From positions 1 through 64,000 of the forward strand of contig CADECF010000011.1 of NCBI GenBank assembly GCA_902825775.1: a stretch of 64,000 bases of DNA, read 5' to 3'. Both the position numbers and the translations under genes were made by a program. The notes under the pieces were generated by a model. That model searched no databases. It saw only the letters and a program-made list of their open reading frames with translations, and had not been told where the DNA came from. The DNA is from an uncultured Lysobacteraceae bacterium (lineage in GTDB: Bacteria; Pseudomonadota; Gammaproteobacteria; Xanthomonadales; Xanthomonadaceae). Positions 32,760-42,731 of the stretch are shown here, piece after piece. Every line of letters begins with the position of its first letter. Positions within the stretch are counted from its first letter, which is position 1.

Positions 32760-32824
32760 GTGGGAGCGGCTTTAGCCGCGAGCTCTTCGGTGGTGGAAAA
32801 GCTCGCGGCTAAAGCCGCTCCCAC
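32760..32824. repeat. Inverted family C repeat pair inside the suf transcript
   Basis: GTGGGAGCGGCTTTAGCCGC at 32760 is mirrored by its complement ending CCCAC at 32824. A truncated GTGGGAGCTTT copy sits at 32749. It forms a long hairpin between the GNAT and Rieske genes and so may attenuate or stabilise that part of the mRNA. Confidence 0.88.
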
Positions 32825-32845
32825 AAAAAAACCGATCCTACGAAG

Positions 32846-33403
32846 CTACAGCCGCTTTTCCAGCACTTCGAAGCGCAGGTCGTCGCGCTTGGGCAAGCCG
32901 AAACGCTCGTCGCCATGCGGGAACGGCTTGTAGATGCCGGTACGCCGATAGCCACGCCGTTCGTAGAAAGCGATCAGTTCGTCGCGGATGTCGATCACCG
33001 TCATCCGCATCGCAGGCAGTCGCCATTCGTCGCGGACGACGCGCTCGGCTTCTTCGAGCAGACGCTTGCCGATGCCGCCGCCTTGCAGGGTGGGGCGCAC
33101 CGAGAACATGCCGAAGTATCCGGCGCCGTCTTCCTCGGCGATATGCGCGCATGCGAGCAGTTCGGCGGCCTGTGCCGGACCTGCCGAAGCGCGCTCCAAC
33201 AGCAGCACTCGGCTATGCGGGCGCTCGATATCGTGATGCAGCACTTCAGGGTCGATGCGGTTGCCTTCGAGCAGATCGGCCTCGGTCGTCCAACCGGCGC
33301 GGCTGGCGTCGCCGCGGTAGGCGGAGGTGACGAGCGCGACCAGCGCATCGATGTCGGCCGGCGTCGCATCGCGAAACCGGAGGGGAGCGGTATTGTCGTT
33401 CAT
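32846..33403 (-). CDS. GNAT family N-acetyltransferase
   Basis: A 185-aa acetyltransferase. The acetyl-CoA pyrophosphate loop is VRPTLQGGGIGKRLLEEAE and motif B is IAFYERRGYRRTGIY. The substrate is unknown. The ATG at 33401-33403 overlaps the sufS stop by four bases, so it is part of the suf operon. GNATs of this sort appear next to sufS in some relatives but have no assigned SUF role. Confidence 0.85.
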   Translation of the reverse strand: MNDNTAPLRFRDATPADIDALVALVTSAYRGDASRAGWTTEADLLEGNRIDPEVLHHDIERPHSRVLLLERASAGPAQAAELLACAHIAEEDGAGYFGMFSVRPTLQGGGIGKRLLEEAERVVRDEWRLPAMRMTVIDIRDELIAFYERRGYRRTGIYKPFPHGDERFGLPKRDDLRFEVLEKRL

Positions 33404-34638
33404 GCCAGGAGTCCGCGAACTTTTTTCAGGGCAGCGACGAAGCGTTCGATTTCGTGGTGGGTATTGTAGAAGGCCAGGGACGCGCGGCACGTGGCGGCGA
33501 CGCCGTAGAACCGCATCAGCGGATGCGCGCAGTGGTGGCCGGAGCGCACCGCCACGCCTTCCAGGTCGAGCAGGGTGGCCAGGTCGTGCGCATGCGCGCC
33601 TTCGACCAGGAAACTGATCACGGCGGCCTTCTCTTTGGCGGTGCCGAAAACGCGCAGCCCGTCGATATGGGCCAATTCTTCGTTCAGATGCGCCAGCAAT
33701 TCGGCTTCGCGCGCTTCCACCTGCGCCATGCCGAGCGCGCCTAGATAGTCCACCGCAGCGCCCAGGCCGATATGGCCGGCGATATTCGGCGTGCCGGCTT
33801 CGAACTTGTGCGGCGCGTCGTTGAATACGGTGCCTTCGAAACGCACTTCCTTGATCATCTCGCCGCCGCCGATGAACGGCGGCATCGCGGCGAGGTGCTC
33901 CTTGCGCGCCCACAATGCGCCGGTGCCGGTCGGTCCGCACATCTTGTGGCCGGTGAAGGCGTAGAAATCGCAACCGATCGCGGCGATGTCGACCGGGCGG
34001 TGCGGCAACGCCTGCGAGCCGTCGACCAGCGTGGCGATGCCGCGCCGCCGCGCTTCGCGGCAGATTTCGCGCACGGGGTTGACGGTGCCGAGCACGTTGG
34101 ACACGTGCGCCACGCCGAGCAGTTTCACCTCCGGCGTCATCGCCGCGTACAGCGAGGCGAGATCGAGCGTGCCGTCGGGCGCGATTTCGGCGACCTTGAT
34201 CGTGGCGCCGGTGCGCTCGGCGACCAGCTGCCAGGGCACGATGTTGGCATGGTGTTCCATCCGCGTCAGCAGGATCGCATCGCCCGGTTTCAGCCGCGGC
34301 AACGCCCACGAATAGGCGACCAGATTGATCGCGAAGGTGGTGCCGCTGCACAGCAGCAGCTCGTCCGGATGCACATTGACGAAGCGCGCCAGCCTCTTGC
34401 GTGCGCCTTCATAGGCCTCGGTCGCTTCGCTGCCCAGCGTGTGCACGGCGCGGCTGACATTGGCGTTATGGCGGCGGTAGAAGTCGTCGACGGTTTCGAT
34501 CACGCTGCGCGGTTTCTGCCCGGTATTGGCGCTGTCGAAATAGATCAGCGGTTTGCCGTTGACCTGGCGTTCGAATACCGGGAAATCGCCGCGCACGGCG
34601 TCCCAGTCGATGCTTTTCGCTGCCGTCATCCGGTTCAT
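33400..34638 (-). CDS. sufS: Cysteine desulfurase SufS
   Basis: A 412-aa PLP enzyme that takes sulfur from cysteine for SUF cluster assembly. The PLP lysine is in FTGHKMCGPTG and the catalytic cysteine is C384 in VAATCRASLAFYN. HANIVPW and ANVSRAVHTL are also conserved. The ATG overlaps the sufD stop. No SufE or SufU sulfur acceptor is encoded in the window. Confidence 0.95.
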   Translation of the reverse strand: MNRMTAAKSIDWDAVRGDFPVFERQVNGKPLIYFDSANTGQKPRSVIETVDDFYRRHNANVSRAVHTLGSEATEAYEGARKRLARFVNVHPDELLLCSGTTFAINLVAYSWALPRLKPGDAILLTRMEHHANIVPWQLVAERTGATIKVAEIAPDGTLDLASLYAAMTPEVKLLGVAHVSNVLGTVNPVREICREARRRGIATLVDGSQALPHRPVDIAAIGCDFYAFTGHKMCGPTGTGALWARKEHLAAMPPFIGGGEMIKEVRFEGTVFNDAPHKFEAGTPNIAGHIGLGAAVDYLGALGMAQVEAREAELLAHLNEELAHIDGLRVFGTAKEKAAVISFLVEGAHAHDLATLLDLEGVAVRSGHHCAHPLMRFYGVAATCRASLAFYNTHHEIERFVAALKKVRGLLA

Positions 34639-35882
34639 GCGATGTCCAATCCCTGCAGGCTGCGATCCATTGCGGCAGCCAGCCGTTCGCGCAGCGCCGG
34701 ATCGGCGATCACGTTGAGCGGCTCGCGGCAGAACGCGGCGGTGAGCAGCTGCCGCGCTTCCGCCTGCGCCAGGCCGCGCGAGCGCAGGTAGAACATCGCG
34801 GTCGCGTCGAGCTGGCCGACGGTGGCGCCGTGCGCGGCTTTCACTTCGTCGGCGTGGATTTCGAGCACGGGTTGGGTGTCGATTTCCGCGTTCTCGCTGA
34901 GCAGCAGATTCTTGTTGGAAAGATTCGCGTCGCTGCCGTCGGCGCCGGCATGGATGGTGATGCCGCCGTGGAACACCGCGCGGCCGCGCCCGCTGCCGAT
35001 GCCGCGCCACAAAAGATCGCAGGCGGTGTCGCGGGCGATGTGTTCGATGCCCAGGCGCGTATCGACGTGGCGGCGGCCATCGGCCAGCAGCACGCCGTTG
35101 GCGAACAGCTTGGCGCCGTCGCCTTCCAGGCGCACGTTCAATTCGTGGCGGGAAAGGCCCGCGCCGAGCTCCAGATCCAGGCGCCGGTATTCCGCTGCTG
35201 CGGCCAGGGTCGCATCGGTCCGCAGGAACGCAGTGGCCCGCGTCGCATCCTGTTGCGCGCGCACATGCGACAACTGCGCTTTCTCGCCGATCGCGATCGA
35301 GAACAAATGGTTCGCGAGATGGGCGTGGTCGCCGGCGGCGATGTGATGTTCGACCACGGTCGCGCGGGCATTCGCGCCCACTTCAATGCGGTGGCGCAGA
35401 TGCCATGCGCTGTCCACGTCGAGCGGCGCGCCGATGAAAACGAGGTGGATGGGCGGGTCGATAACGGCTTCGGCATCGACGCGCAGCACCAGACCTTCGT
35501 CGGCCAGAGCGGTGTTGAGCCTGGCGAAGACTTCGTCGGCGCGCTGGAAATCGCGTTCGTTTCGATCGTGCACCGGCAACGAAGATAGCGGTTGCAGGGT
35601 CAAACCGGCCGCCAGCGTGCCGATATCGGAATGCGAAGGGTCGAAGCGGCCGTTGGCGAATACCAGCCGCGGCGCGGCGATGCCGTCGAGCAGCGCCGGA
35701 TCGATAGCGGGCAATGCAGCCGACGGCACGAACGAGCGGCGCTCCAGCGCGCGTAACGGCGTGTACTTCCAGGCTTCGCTGCGCGGACCCGGCAGCCCGT
35801 CGCGCAAGGCGGCGTCGAGCGCCGCGCGGCGCGTACCGTCGCCGTCGAATCCGGAAGCGAGCGAGTCGAGCAGGGCGCTCAT
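34635..35882 (-). CDS. sufD: Fe-S scaffold complex subunit SufD
   Basis: A 415-aa SufB/SufD-family protein. It contains the typical sequences RSEAWKYTPLRALE near the N-terminus and KAAHGATVGQLDATAMFYLRSRG near the C-terminus, with the conserved histidine of the AAHGA motif. It forms the SufB-C2-D complex. The start shares one base with the sufC stop, and the stop overlaps sufS by four bases. Confidence 0.95.
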   Translation of the reverse strand: MSALLDSLASGFDGDGTRRAALDAALRDGLPGPRSEAWKYTPLRALERRSFVPSAALPAIDPALLDGIAAPRLVFANGRFDPSHSDIGTLAAGLTLQPLSSLPVHDRNERDFQRADEVFARLNTALADEGLVLRVDAEAVIDPPIHLVFIGAPLDVDSAWHLRHRIEVGANARATVVEHHIAAGDHAHLANHLFSIAIGEKAQLSHVRAQQDATRATAFLRTDATLAAAAEYRRLDLELGAGLSRHELNVRLEGDGAKLFANGVLLADGRRHVDTRLGIEHIARDTACDLLWRGIGSGRGRAVFHGGITIHAGADGSDANLSNKNLLLSENAEIDTQPVLEIHADEVKAAHGATVGQLDATAMFYLRSRGLAQAEARQLLTAAFCREPLNVIADPALRERLAAAMDRSLQGLDIA

Positions 35883-36646
35883 CAGGCCGCAGCCTCCGGC
35901 GCGATGCGGTCCTTCACCCAGGCGTAGCCGTGCGCTTCCAGTTCCAGCGCCAGTTCCGGCCCGCCGCTTTCGACGATGCGGCCGTCGGCGAGGACATGCA
36001 CCACGTCCGGCTTGATGTAATCGAGCAGGCGCTGATAGTGAGTGATAACCAGGAAAGCGCGCTCCGGGTTGCGCAGCGTGTTGACGCCTTCAGCGACGTT
36101 CTTCAGCGCGTCGATGTCCAGGCCGGAATCGGTTTCGTCCAGGATCGCGAGTTTCGGTTCCAGCACCGCCATTTGGAAGATTTCGTTGCGCTTCTTCTCG
36201 CCGCCGCTGAAACCTTCGTTGACCCCGCGTTGCAGCAGCTTGTCGTCCAGGTGCAGCACGGCGAGTTTCTCGCGCACCAGCTTCAGGAACTGCATCGAAT
36301 CCAGTTCCGCTTCGCCGCGGGCCTTGCGTTGCGCATTGAGCGCGCTGCGCAGGAAGTAGGTGTTGTTGACGCCCGGGATCTCGACCGGATATTGGAAAGC
36401 CAGGAACACGCCGGCAGCGGCGCGTTCTTCGGGTTCCAGCGCGAGCAGGTCGATATCGCCGTAGCGCACGCTGCCCGCCGTCACCTCGTAGCCTTCGCGG
36501 CCGGCCAGAATGTTGCCCAGCGTCGATTTGCCGGCGCCGTTGGGACCCATGATGGCGTGCACCTGGCCTGCCTTCGCTTCCAGCGAGAGGCCCTTGAGGA
36601 TTTCGCGTCCGCCGATGCGGGCGTGCAGGTTCTCGATCTTCAGCAT
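35882..36646 (-). CDS. sufC: Fe-S assembly ATPase SufC
   Basis: A 254-aa ABC-type ATPase without membrane partners. Walker A is GPNGAGKST, signature is FSGGEKKRNEI, Walker B is LAILDETDSGLDIDAL. It drives conformational change of SufBD during cluster assembly. I use ATG 36644-36646 (MLKIENLHAR). This start overlaps the preceding LprI-like gene's stop region closely, without a strong ribosome site; translation may depend on coupling. Confidence 0.96.
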   Translation of the reverse strand: MLKIENLHARIGGREILKGLSLEAKAGQVHAIMGPNGAGKSTLGNILAGREGYEVTAGSVRYGDIDLLALEPEERAAAGVFLAFQYPVEIPGVNNTYFLRSALNAQRKARGEAELDSMQFLKLVREKLAVLHLDDKLLQRGVNEGFSGGEKKRNEIFQMAVLEPKLAILDETDSGLDIDALKNVAEGVNTLRNPERAFLVITHYQRLLDYIKPDVVHVLADGRIVESGGPELALELEAHGYAWVKDRIAPEAAA

Positions 36647-36647
36647 T

Positions 36648-37087
36648 TCAGCAACCAAGTTCGGTTAATTTCGGGTTTTTCTCGACGCCTTTGCATACCG
36701 GCGCGTTTTCGTCCAACCGCAGGCAGAGTTCGGCGGTGCGGAGCCGGGTCAGCGCTTCGAGCGAGGAAGCCTCGCACTGCGGGTACATCGATCCGTACTC
36801 CAGCATCTTGTTCGCAGCCGGGAAATGGGATTCGATTTCCAGATCGCGGAAAGCGATCCAGGCGCGCTGCGCATTCTTGATCGCGGCGATCGCGGCCTGA
36901 TCCTTGCCCTGGCCCTTGATCAGCGCCTGGTAAACCGCGTTCAATTTGTCGTCCGCGGCATCGGCGCTTTTGCGCGCGCATTCGTTGAGCGAATACTGGT
37001 CCTGCGCGTCGCCGAAACAGTCGTCCGCCGCAACGGCGGGCAATGAGAAAGCGGCGAATATGCCGATCAGAACGGCGAACGCATTTC

Positions 37088-37091
<4 letters not shown>
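36648..37091 (-). CDS. LprI-like (DUF1311) periplasmic protein within the suf operon
   Basis: A 147-aa exported protein: signal peptide [21 protein letters not shown], then the DUF1311/LprI pattern with [41 protein letters not shown] and cysteines that can form disulfides (about C25, C36, C110 and later). LprI of mycobacteria inhibits lysozyme; most proteobacterial members are uncharacterised. Its ATG overlaps the sufB stop and its stop abuts sufC, so it is embedded in the operon. An envelope protein inside a cytosolic Fe-S operon is unusual. Confidence 0.88.
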
Positions 37092-38527
<1,436 letters not shown>

Positions 38528-38538
38528 GGTCGTTTGCC

Positions 38539-38994
38539 TCAATTCGTCGCCAACGTAGCGGCGATGGTCTTGCGGCCCGGCGCCTTCGGCGTCGGCGGAC
38601 CCACCATCTCGGCCAGGGTGACGCCGCGCAGCGCGTCGGCGACCACGTCGTTGATGCGGCGCCAGTTGGCGCGCGCGGTGCAGGAGTTTTCGATGCCGCA
38701 GGCGCCGGCGTGGACGCTGCACTCGGTCATGCCGAGCGGGCCTTCGATGGCTTCGACGATTTCGATCAGGGAGATGTCGGTCGGCGCGCGCGCCAGCCGG
38801 TAGCCGCCGTTGGCGCCGCGGAAGGCTTCGACCAGGCCGGCTTGCGCCAGCGGCTTGAGCACCTTGGCCACGGTCGGCGTTTCCAGGCCCGCCCGTTCGG
38901 CCAGGCCGGTCGCGCTGAGCACGGCGTCGGGCTCGCTGGCCAGCACGGTCAGCACCACGCTGGCGTAATCGGTGAGTTTGGTGACCCGGAGCAT
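38539..38994 (-). CDS. Rrf2-family SUF regulator (SufR/IscR-like)
   Basis: A 151-aa winged-helix repressor. The DNA-binding domain is [43 protein letters not shown] (residues 7-49). A wing [11 protein letters not shown] follows. Cysteines C92, C99 and C105 ([15 protein letters not shown]) fit a [2Fe-2S] or [4Fe-4S] sensor. It heads the suf operon and probably autoregulates it in response to cluster status. The family is the SUF-specific Rrf2 regulator rather than true IscR. Confidence 0.92.
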   Translation of the reverse strand: MLRVTKLTDYASVVLTVLASEPDAVLSATGLAERAGLETPTVAKVLKPLAQAGLVEAFRGANGGYRLARAPTDISLIEIVEAIEGPLGMTECSVHAGACGIENSCTARANWRRINDVVADALRGVTLAEMVGPPTPKAPGRKTIAATLATN

Positions 38995-39057
38995 GTCGTC
39001 TGGCTTGAAGCCGGCCCTCGGGGCGGGCGGCTTCTGGCTGTCCTAATGAGTACTGAA

Positions 39058-39086
39058 ATTGTACTGATTCAGGGCGCCGACGCCAA
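39058..39086 (-). promoter_or_regulatory. Sigma-70-type promoter of the suf operon with flanking direct repeats
   Basis: On the minus strand TTGGCG (39081-39086) and TACAAT (39058-39063) are separated by exactly 17 bases. CAGTAC is repeated directly on both sides of the -10 (CAGTACAATTTCAGTACT, about 39050-39067), a credible operator for the Rrf2 regulator. Confidence 0.7.
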
Positions 39087-39107
39087 GCGACTATTTAAAG
39101 AAGGGAT

Positions 39108-39668
39108 TCAGCCTGCCTGAGCGACGGCAGGCGCGGAGGTGCCGGGCAACATCAGCTCGAAATAGGGCGCGGCGGGTTTCTGGCCCGGCGGCAGGTAGGC
39201 CGGCGCTGGGCCGCCACCGGGGCCGAGCGATTTGATGAAGCGGTAAATGGCGCGACGGTCGTCCTGGGTCATGGCGCGCAGCGCGAAATCCGGCATCAGA
39301 GGGCGAGTGCGCAGTTTGGCGCTGTAGTCGAGCCATTGCGCTTCATCCATGTCGGCGAGTTTCAAGCGCAGATTGGCGGCATAGGTCGTGCCCCACGGCC
39401 CTTTGTAGCCCATCGGAGAGCCGGTCAGCCATTGTGCCTTATCGACGTTGCCCTGCTGTTCGGCATAGCTGGCGGTATGGCAATCGTTGCAGCCCGTGAT
39501 GCGGATCAGATACTCGCCGCGTGCGAGGAGGTCTTCGTCGGAAAGCGCCTGCCGGAAAGGCGTCGCGGCGGCCGTGGGCCGAGCATCGTCGGCATGCGGC
39601 GAGGCGGTGTCGGCGCAGCCGGAAACGGCGGCGAGGGCGCCGAGGGCGAGCAGAGGCAGCGGACGCAT
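39108..39668 (-). CDS. Cytochrome c lipoprotein
   Basis: A 186-aa lipoprotein: signal MRPLPLLALGALAAVSGC with lipobox cysteine at residue 18. A single haem-binding CNDCH motif is at residues 60-64 and the axial methionine candidate is in RPLMPDFALRAM. GYKGPWGTTYAANLRL resembles cytochrome c subunits of dehydrogenases. The Pro-rich C-terminus may be a linker. It is transcribed away from the SET gene. The electron partner is not obvious. Confidence 0.88.
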   Translation of the reverse strand: MRPLPLLALGALAAVSGCADTASPHADDARPTAAATPFRQALSDEDLLARGEYLIRITGCNDCHTASYAEQQGNVDKAQWLTGSPMGYKGPWGTTYAANLRLKLADMDEAQWLDYSAKLRTRPLMPDFALRAMTQDDRRAIYRFIKSLGPGGGPAPAYLPPGQKPAAPYFELMLPGTSAPAVAQAG

Positions 39669-39792
39669 GACGACGATTCGCGAAGGGTGACCTAGCCCAA
39701 TACGCCGAAATCGCTTGCGGCAGGACAGAGGGCCGTAGCCGCCGCAAGGCTGTATCGGCGACAATATCGACTCCCGACCACGGAAAAACTCG

Positions 39793-40263
39793 ATGCCGCG
39801 CAAGAAGATCGCCGCCCGCCTGTCCCCGATCCACGGCAATGGCGTTTTCGCCACCGAAACGATCAAGAAGGGCGAACGCATCGTCCGCTACAAAGGCAAG
39901 CTGCGCAGCCACGAGGAAGTCGACGAGGCCTACGGCGAGGTCGACGAGAACGGCCATACGTTCCTGTTCACCCTCAACGACGATTACGTGGTCGACGCCA
40001 ACATCGACGGCAATATCGCGCGCTGGATCAACCACAGCTGCAAGCCCAATTGCGAAGCGACCATCGAAGAGAACGGCAAGGGTAAGCGCCACAAGGACAA
40101 GGTGTTCATCGAGGCCATGCGCGACATCAAGCCCGGCGAAGAGCTCACCTATAACTACGGCATCGTCCTGGACGAACCGCATACCGCCAAGGCCAAGAAG
40201 CTGTGGGCATGCAAATGCGGTGCCAAGAAATGCACCGGGACCATGCTTCAGCCCAAGCGCTGA
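39793..40263 (+). CDS. SET-domain protein-lysine methyltransferase
   Basis: A 156-aa minimal SET protein. SET motifs are GNGVFATETIKKGERIVRYKG, ARWINHSCKPNCEA (cofactor NH and cysteines), and GEELTYNYG with the catalytic tyrosine context. A post-SET zinc motif CKCGAKKC ends the chain. It should methylate protein lysines using S-adenosylmethionine. Bacterial SET proteins are scattered but conserved in Xanthomonadaceae; the substrate is unknown. The divergent neighbour is the cytochrome c gene. Confidence 0.92.
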   Translation: MPRKKIAARLSPIHGNGVFATETIKKGERIVRYKGKLRSHEEVDEAYGEVDENGHTFLFTLNDDYVVDANIDGNIARWINHSCKPNCEATIEENGKGKRHKDKVFIEAMRDIKPGEELTYNYGIVLDEPHTAKAKKLWACKCGAKKCTGTMLQPKR

Positions 40264-40352
40264 ACGCCGCGGGCGGGCCGGATATCCCGGTCCTGCCTGA
40301 CGGATGCAGAAAATACGGAAAAGGTTGCCATGACTAACGCCAGTCGGTAACG

Positions 40353-40364
40353 GCTAACGTTAGC
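40353..40364. promoter_or_regulatory. Perfect 12-bp palindrome upstream of the DUF5916 gene
   Basis: GCTAACGTTAGC is a perfect palindrome 48 bases before the ATG. Additional TAACG copies occur at about 40334 and 40348, giving spaced half-sites. It is probably a transcription-factor operator; the factor is unknown. Confidence 0.5.
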
Positions 40365-40412
40365 GGTAGTTTGCGCGTCATTGGGGCGGAGCCCGGTTAG
40401 GGAAGAGATCGA

Positions 40413-42641
40413 ATGCGCGCTGCACGTTTGGCCGTTGCTGTCCTCATGGCGCTATCGGCGCCGGCTTATGCGATCGAAGTCGATGGCCGCATCGACCCGG
40501 CCGAGTGGCAGGGTGCCCAGCACGTCACCGATTTCCGCCAGGTGCAGCCGCTGAGCCTGGCGCCGGCTTCGCAACCGACCGAGGCCTGGATCCTGGCCAC
40601 GCCCGAAGGCCTGGCCATCGCCTTCAAGAACGTGCAGCCCGCCGGCGTGCCGCGTACCCGCCAACGCGTGCAGCGCGATTTCGAAGACCAGGTCGACCGC
40701 GTCAACCTGATGATCGACTTCGACGGCGATGGCCGCACCGCCTACAACTTCACCATCGCCTCGACCGGCGGCATCGCCGATGCGGTCATCACCAACGAGA
40801 ACCAGTTCAACGACGACTGGGACGGCAACTGGCAGCATGCGGTCAGCGAAGATGCGGACACGTGGTCGGTGGAGATGCTGATTCCGTGGTACATCGCGCC
40901 GATGCACAAGCCCAACGGCGATCTGCGCACGATGAAGGTCTATCTGGACCGTGTGATCGGCTCGAGCGGCGAGCGTTCTGCCTGGCCGGCGGCCAGCTTC
41001 GAGCGTCCGCGCTTCGTATCCGATTTCAATGCCGTGCAAGTGCCGCAATACAGCCAGTCGCTGCTGGCGCTCACGCCGTACGTCTCCGGCCTCTACGACA
41101 ACATCAGCGGCGACAGCGACTTCGACGGCGGCGTGGACATCTTCTGGAAGCCCAACGGGCAGTTCCAGGCGACCGCGACCATCAACCCGGATTTCGGCCA
41201 GGTCGAAAGCGACGATCTGGTGGTCAGCTTCGACGCCACCGAGATCTTCATCAGCGACAAGCGCCCGTTCTTCACCGAGAACCAGGGCATTTTCGAATAC
41301 ACCACGCCATCCGACTTCAGCCAGCTGCTGTATACGCGCCGCATCGGCGCGCCGGCCGACGACGGCAACGGCGCCGGCGACATCACTGCGGCGGTCAAGC
41401 TCAACGGCAGCCTGGGCGAAACCAAGTACGGCGTGTTCGCCGCGGACGAAGCCGACGACGTCGGCCGTTCGTTCCGCGCGCTGCGCCTGGTGCGCGACTT
41501 CAGCAGCCAGAACCTGGGCATGATGGTGACCCAGGTGGAGCGGCCGTATTTCGATCGCGAAGCGACGGTGCTGGGCATCGACCACAACTGGCGGCCGACG
41601 CCGCGCTGGAACGTGCGCACGCGCGTCTTCGGCAGCAAGATCGACGAAGCCGGCGATAGCGTCAGCGATACCGGCGCCACAGTCTGGGCGGACTACGAGA
41701 TGGACCACGGCTGGCGCCAGCAGTGGATCGCCATGCATTTCGGCAACGACCTGGAAATCAACGACGCCGGCTATCTGTCGCGCAACAGCACCAACTACCT
41801 GCACTGGGAGGTCAAGCGCCGTTTCACCGACCTGCCGGCCGATTCGCGCTACTCGTCCAAAGACTGGCGCGCGCGGATCAGCAGCGACCACAACGATCAC
41901 GGCGACAACCTCGGCGCGCAGTTCCGCTTGAGCCGCGAGGGCAGGCTGCGCAACGGCAGTTACGAATACGCGCAGATCAACGTCAACGGGTCCGGCTACG
42001 ACGACCTGCTTACCCGCGGCAACGGCCTGGTGAAGCTGCCTGAAAACTTCAATGCGTATTTCGAATACCAGCGTCCGCGCAAGGGGCGCTGGTCGCACAA
42101 CCTCGAAGCGCAGGTGCTCAGCGGCGGCCTGGCGGGCAACGACAAGATCGGCTGGAGCCTGGAATACGAACCGACCTATTTCATCAGCGACGCCTTCAGT
42201 ATCTACGCCGGGTTCTACGCCGACGACACGCCGGATTGGCTGCTGTGGCAAGGCGGCAACCTGATCGGCGGTTTCCGCGGACGCGAATGGCATATCAATG
42301 CAGGCGTGAACTGGAACATCGACGACAAGCAGGAATTGCGCGTCAAATTGCAGTCGCTGGCCATCGACGCGCAGTTCAAACAGGCCTATCGCGTCGACAC
42401 CGTGGGCAACGCCATCCCCAGCGACGATCCGATCGGCGATTTCAGCCTCAACAATCTCGGCTTCCAGATCCGTTATCGTTATGAAATCGCGCCGCTGTCC
42501 TACCTGTACGTGGTCTACGGCCGCGGCGGTTTCGACCAGCAGGAATTTTCGGACGGCGCGGGCCATCTGCTGCGCGACAGTTTCGAGCTGCGCGACGCCG
42601 AGCAGTTGCTTGTCAAGTTCAGCTACCGCTTCGAGCTGTAA
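40413..42641 (+). CDS. DUF5916 / CBM9-like outer-membrane-associated protein
   Basis: A 742-aa exported protein. The signal peptide is MRAARLAVAVLMALSAPAYA. An N-terminal carbohydrate-binding-family-9-like domain (about residues 22-210) has VDGRIDPAEWQGA, FDGDGRTAYNF and WSVEMLIPWY. From about 230 to the end it is a DUF5916 region with alternating beta strands (QATATINPDFGQVESDD, FFTENQGIFEY) that suggests a barrel ending in SYRFEL. It is often near carbohydrate or peptide uptake genes; the function is unproven. Single transcription unit ending at a family D repeat. Confidence 0.85.
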   Translation: MRAARLAVAVLMALSAPAYAIEVDGRIDPAEWQGAQHVTDFRQVQPLSLAPASQPTEAWILATPEGLAIAFKNVQPAGVPRTRQRVQRDFEDQVDRVNLMIDFDGDGRTAYNFTIASTGGIADAVITNENQFNDDWDGNWQHAVSEDADTWSVEMLIPWYIAPMHKPNGDLRTMKVYLDRVIGSSGERSAWPAASFERPRFVSDFNAVQVPQYSQSLLALTPYVSGLYDNISGDSDFDGGVDIFWKPNGQFQATATINPDFGQVESDDLVVSFDATEIFISDKRPFFTENQGIFEYTTPSDFSQLLYTRRIGAPADDGNGAGDITAAVKLNGSLGETKYGVFAADEADDVGRSFRALRLVRDFSSQNLGMMVTQVERPYFDREATVLGIDHNWRPTPRWNVRTRVFGSKIDEAGDSVSDTGATVWADYEMDHGWRQQWIAMHFGNDLEINDAGYLSRNSTNYLHWEVKRRFTDLPADSRYSSKDWRARISSDHNDHGDNLGAQFRLSREGRLRNGSYEYAQINVNGSGYDDLLTRGNGLVKLPENFNAYFEYQRPRKGRWSHNLEAQVLSGGLAGNDKIGWSLEYEPTYFISDAFSIYAGFYADDTPDWLLWQGGNLIGGFRGREWHINAGVNWNIDDKQELRVKLQSLAIDAQFKQAYRVDTVGNAIPSDDPIGDFSLNNLGFQIRYRYEIAPLSYLYVVYGRGGFDQQEFSDGAGHLLRDSFELRDAEQLLVKFSYRFEL

Positions 42642-42655
42642 GGCATCGCCCTTCG

Positions 42656-42717
42656 GTAGGTGCGAATTTATTCGCACGCTTTTGATCGTAAAGCGTGCGA
42701 ATAAATTCGCACCTGCC
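42656..42717. repeat. AT-richer GTAG inverted repeat (family D)
   Basis: GTAGGTGCGAATTTATTCGC at 42656 is mirrored by a complement ending at 42717, with a GATC-centred spacer. The right end lacks the final CTAC. It lies between convergent DUF5916 and lipoprotein genes and can act as a bidirectional terminator. Confidence 0.88.
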
Positions 42718-42731
42718 AATCCGAGTTACGG

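Noticed and set aside
40452-42719. A 755-codon open frame on the minus strand opposite the DUF5916 gene
   Set aside because: It is the antisense shadow of a real gene with signal peptide and family motifs; the antisense product is low-complexity Val/Ala/Gly/Glu-rich and has no family features.
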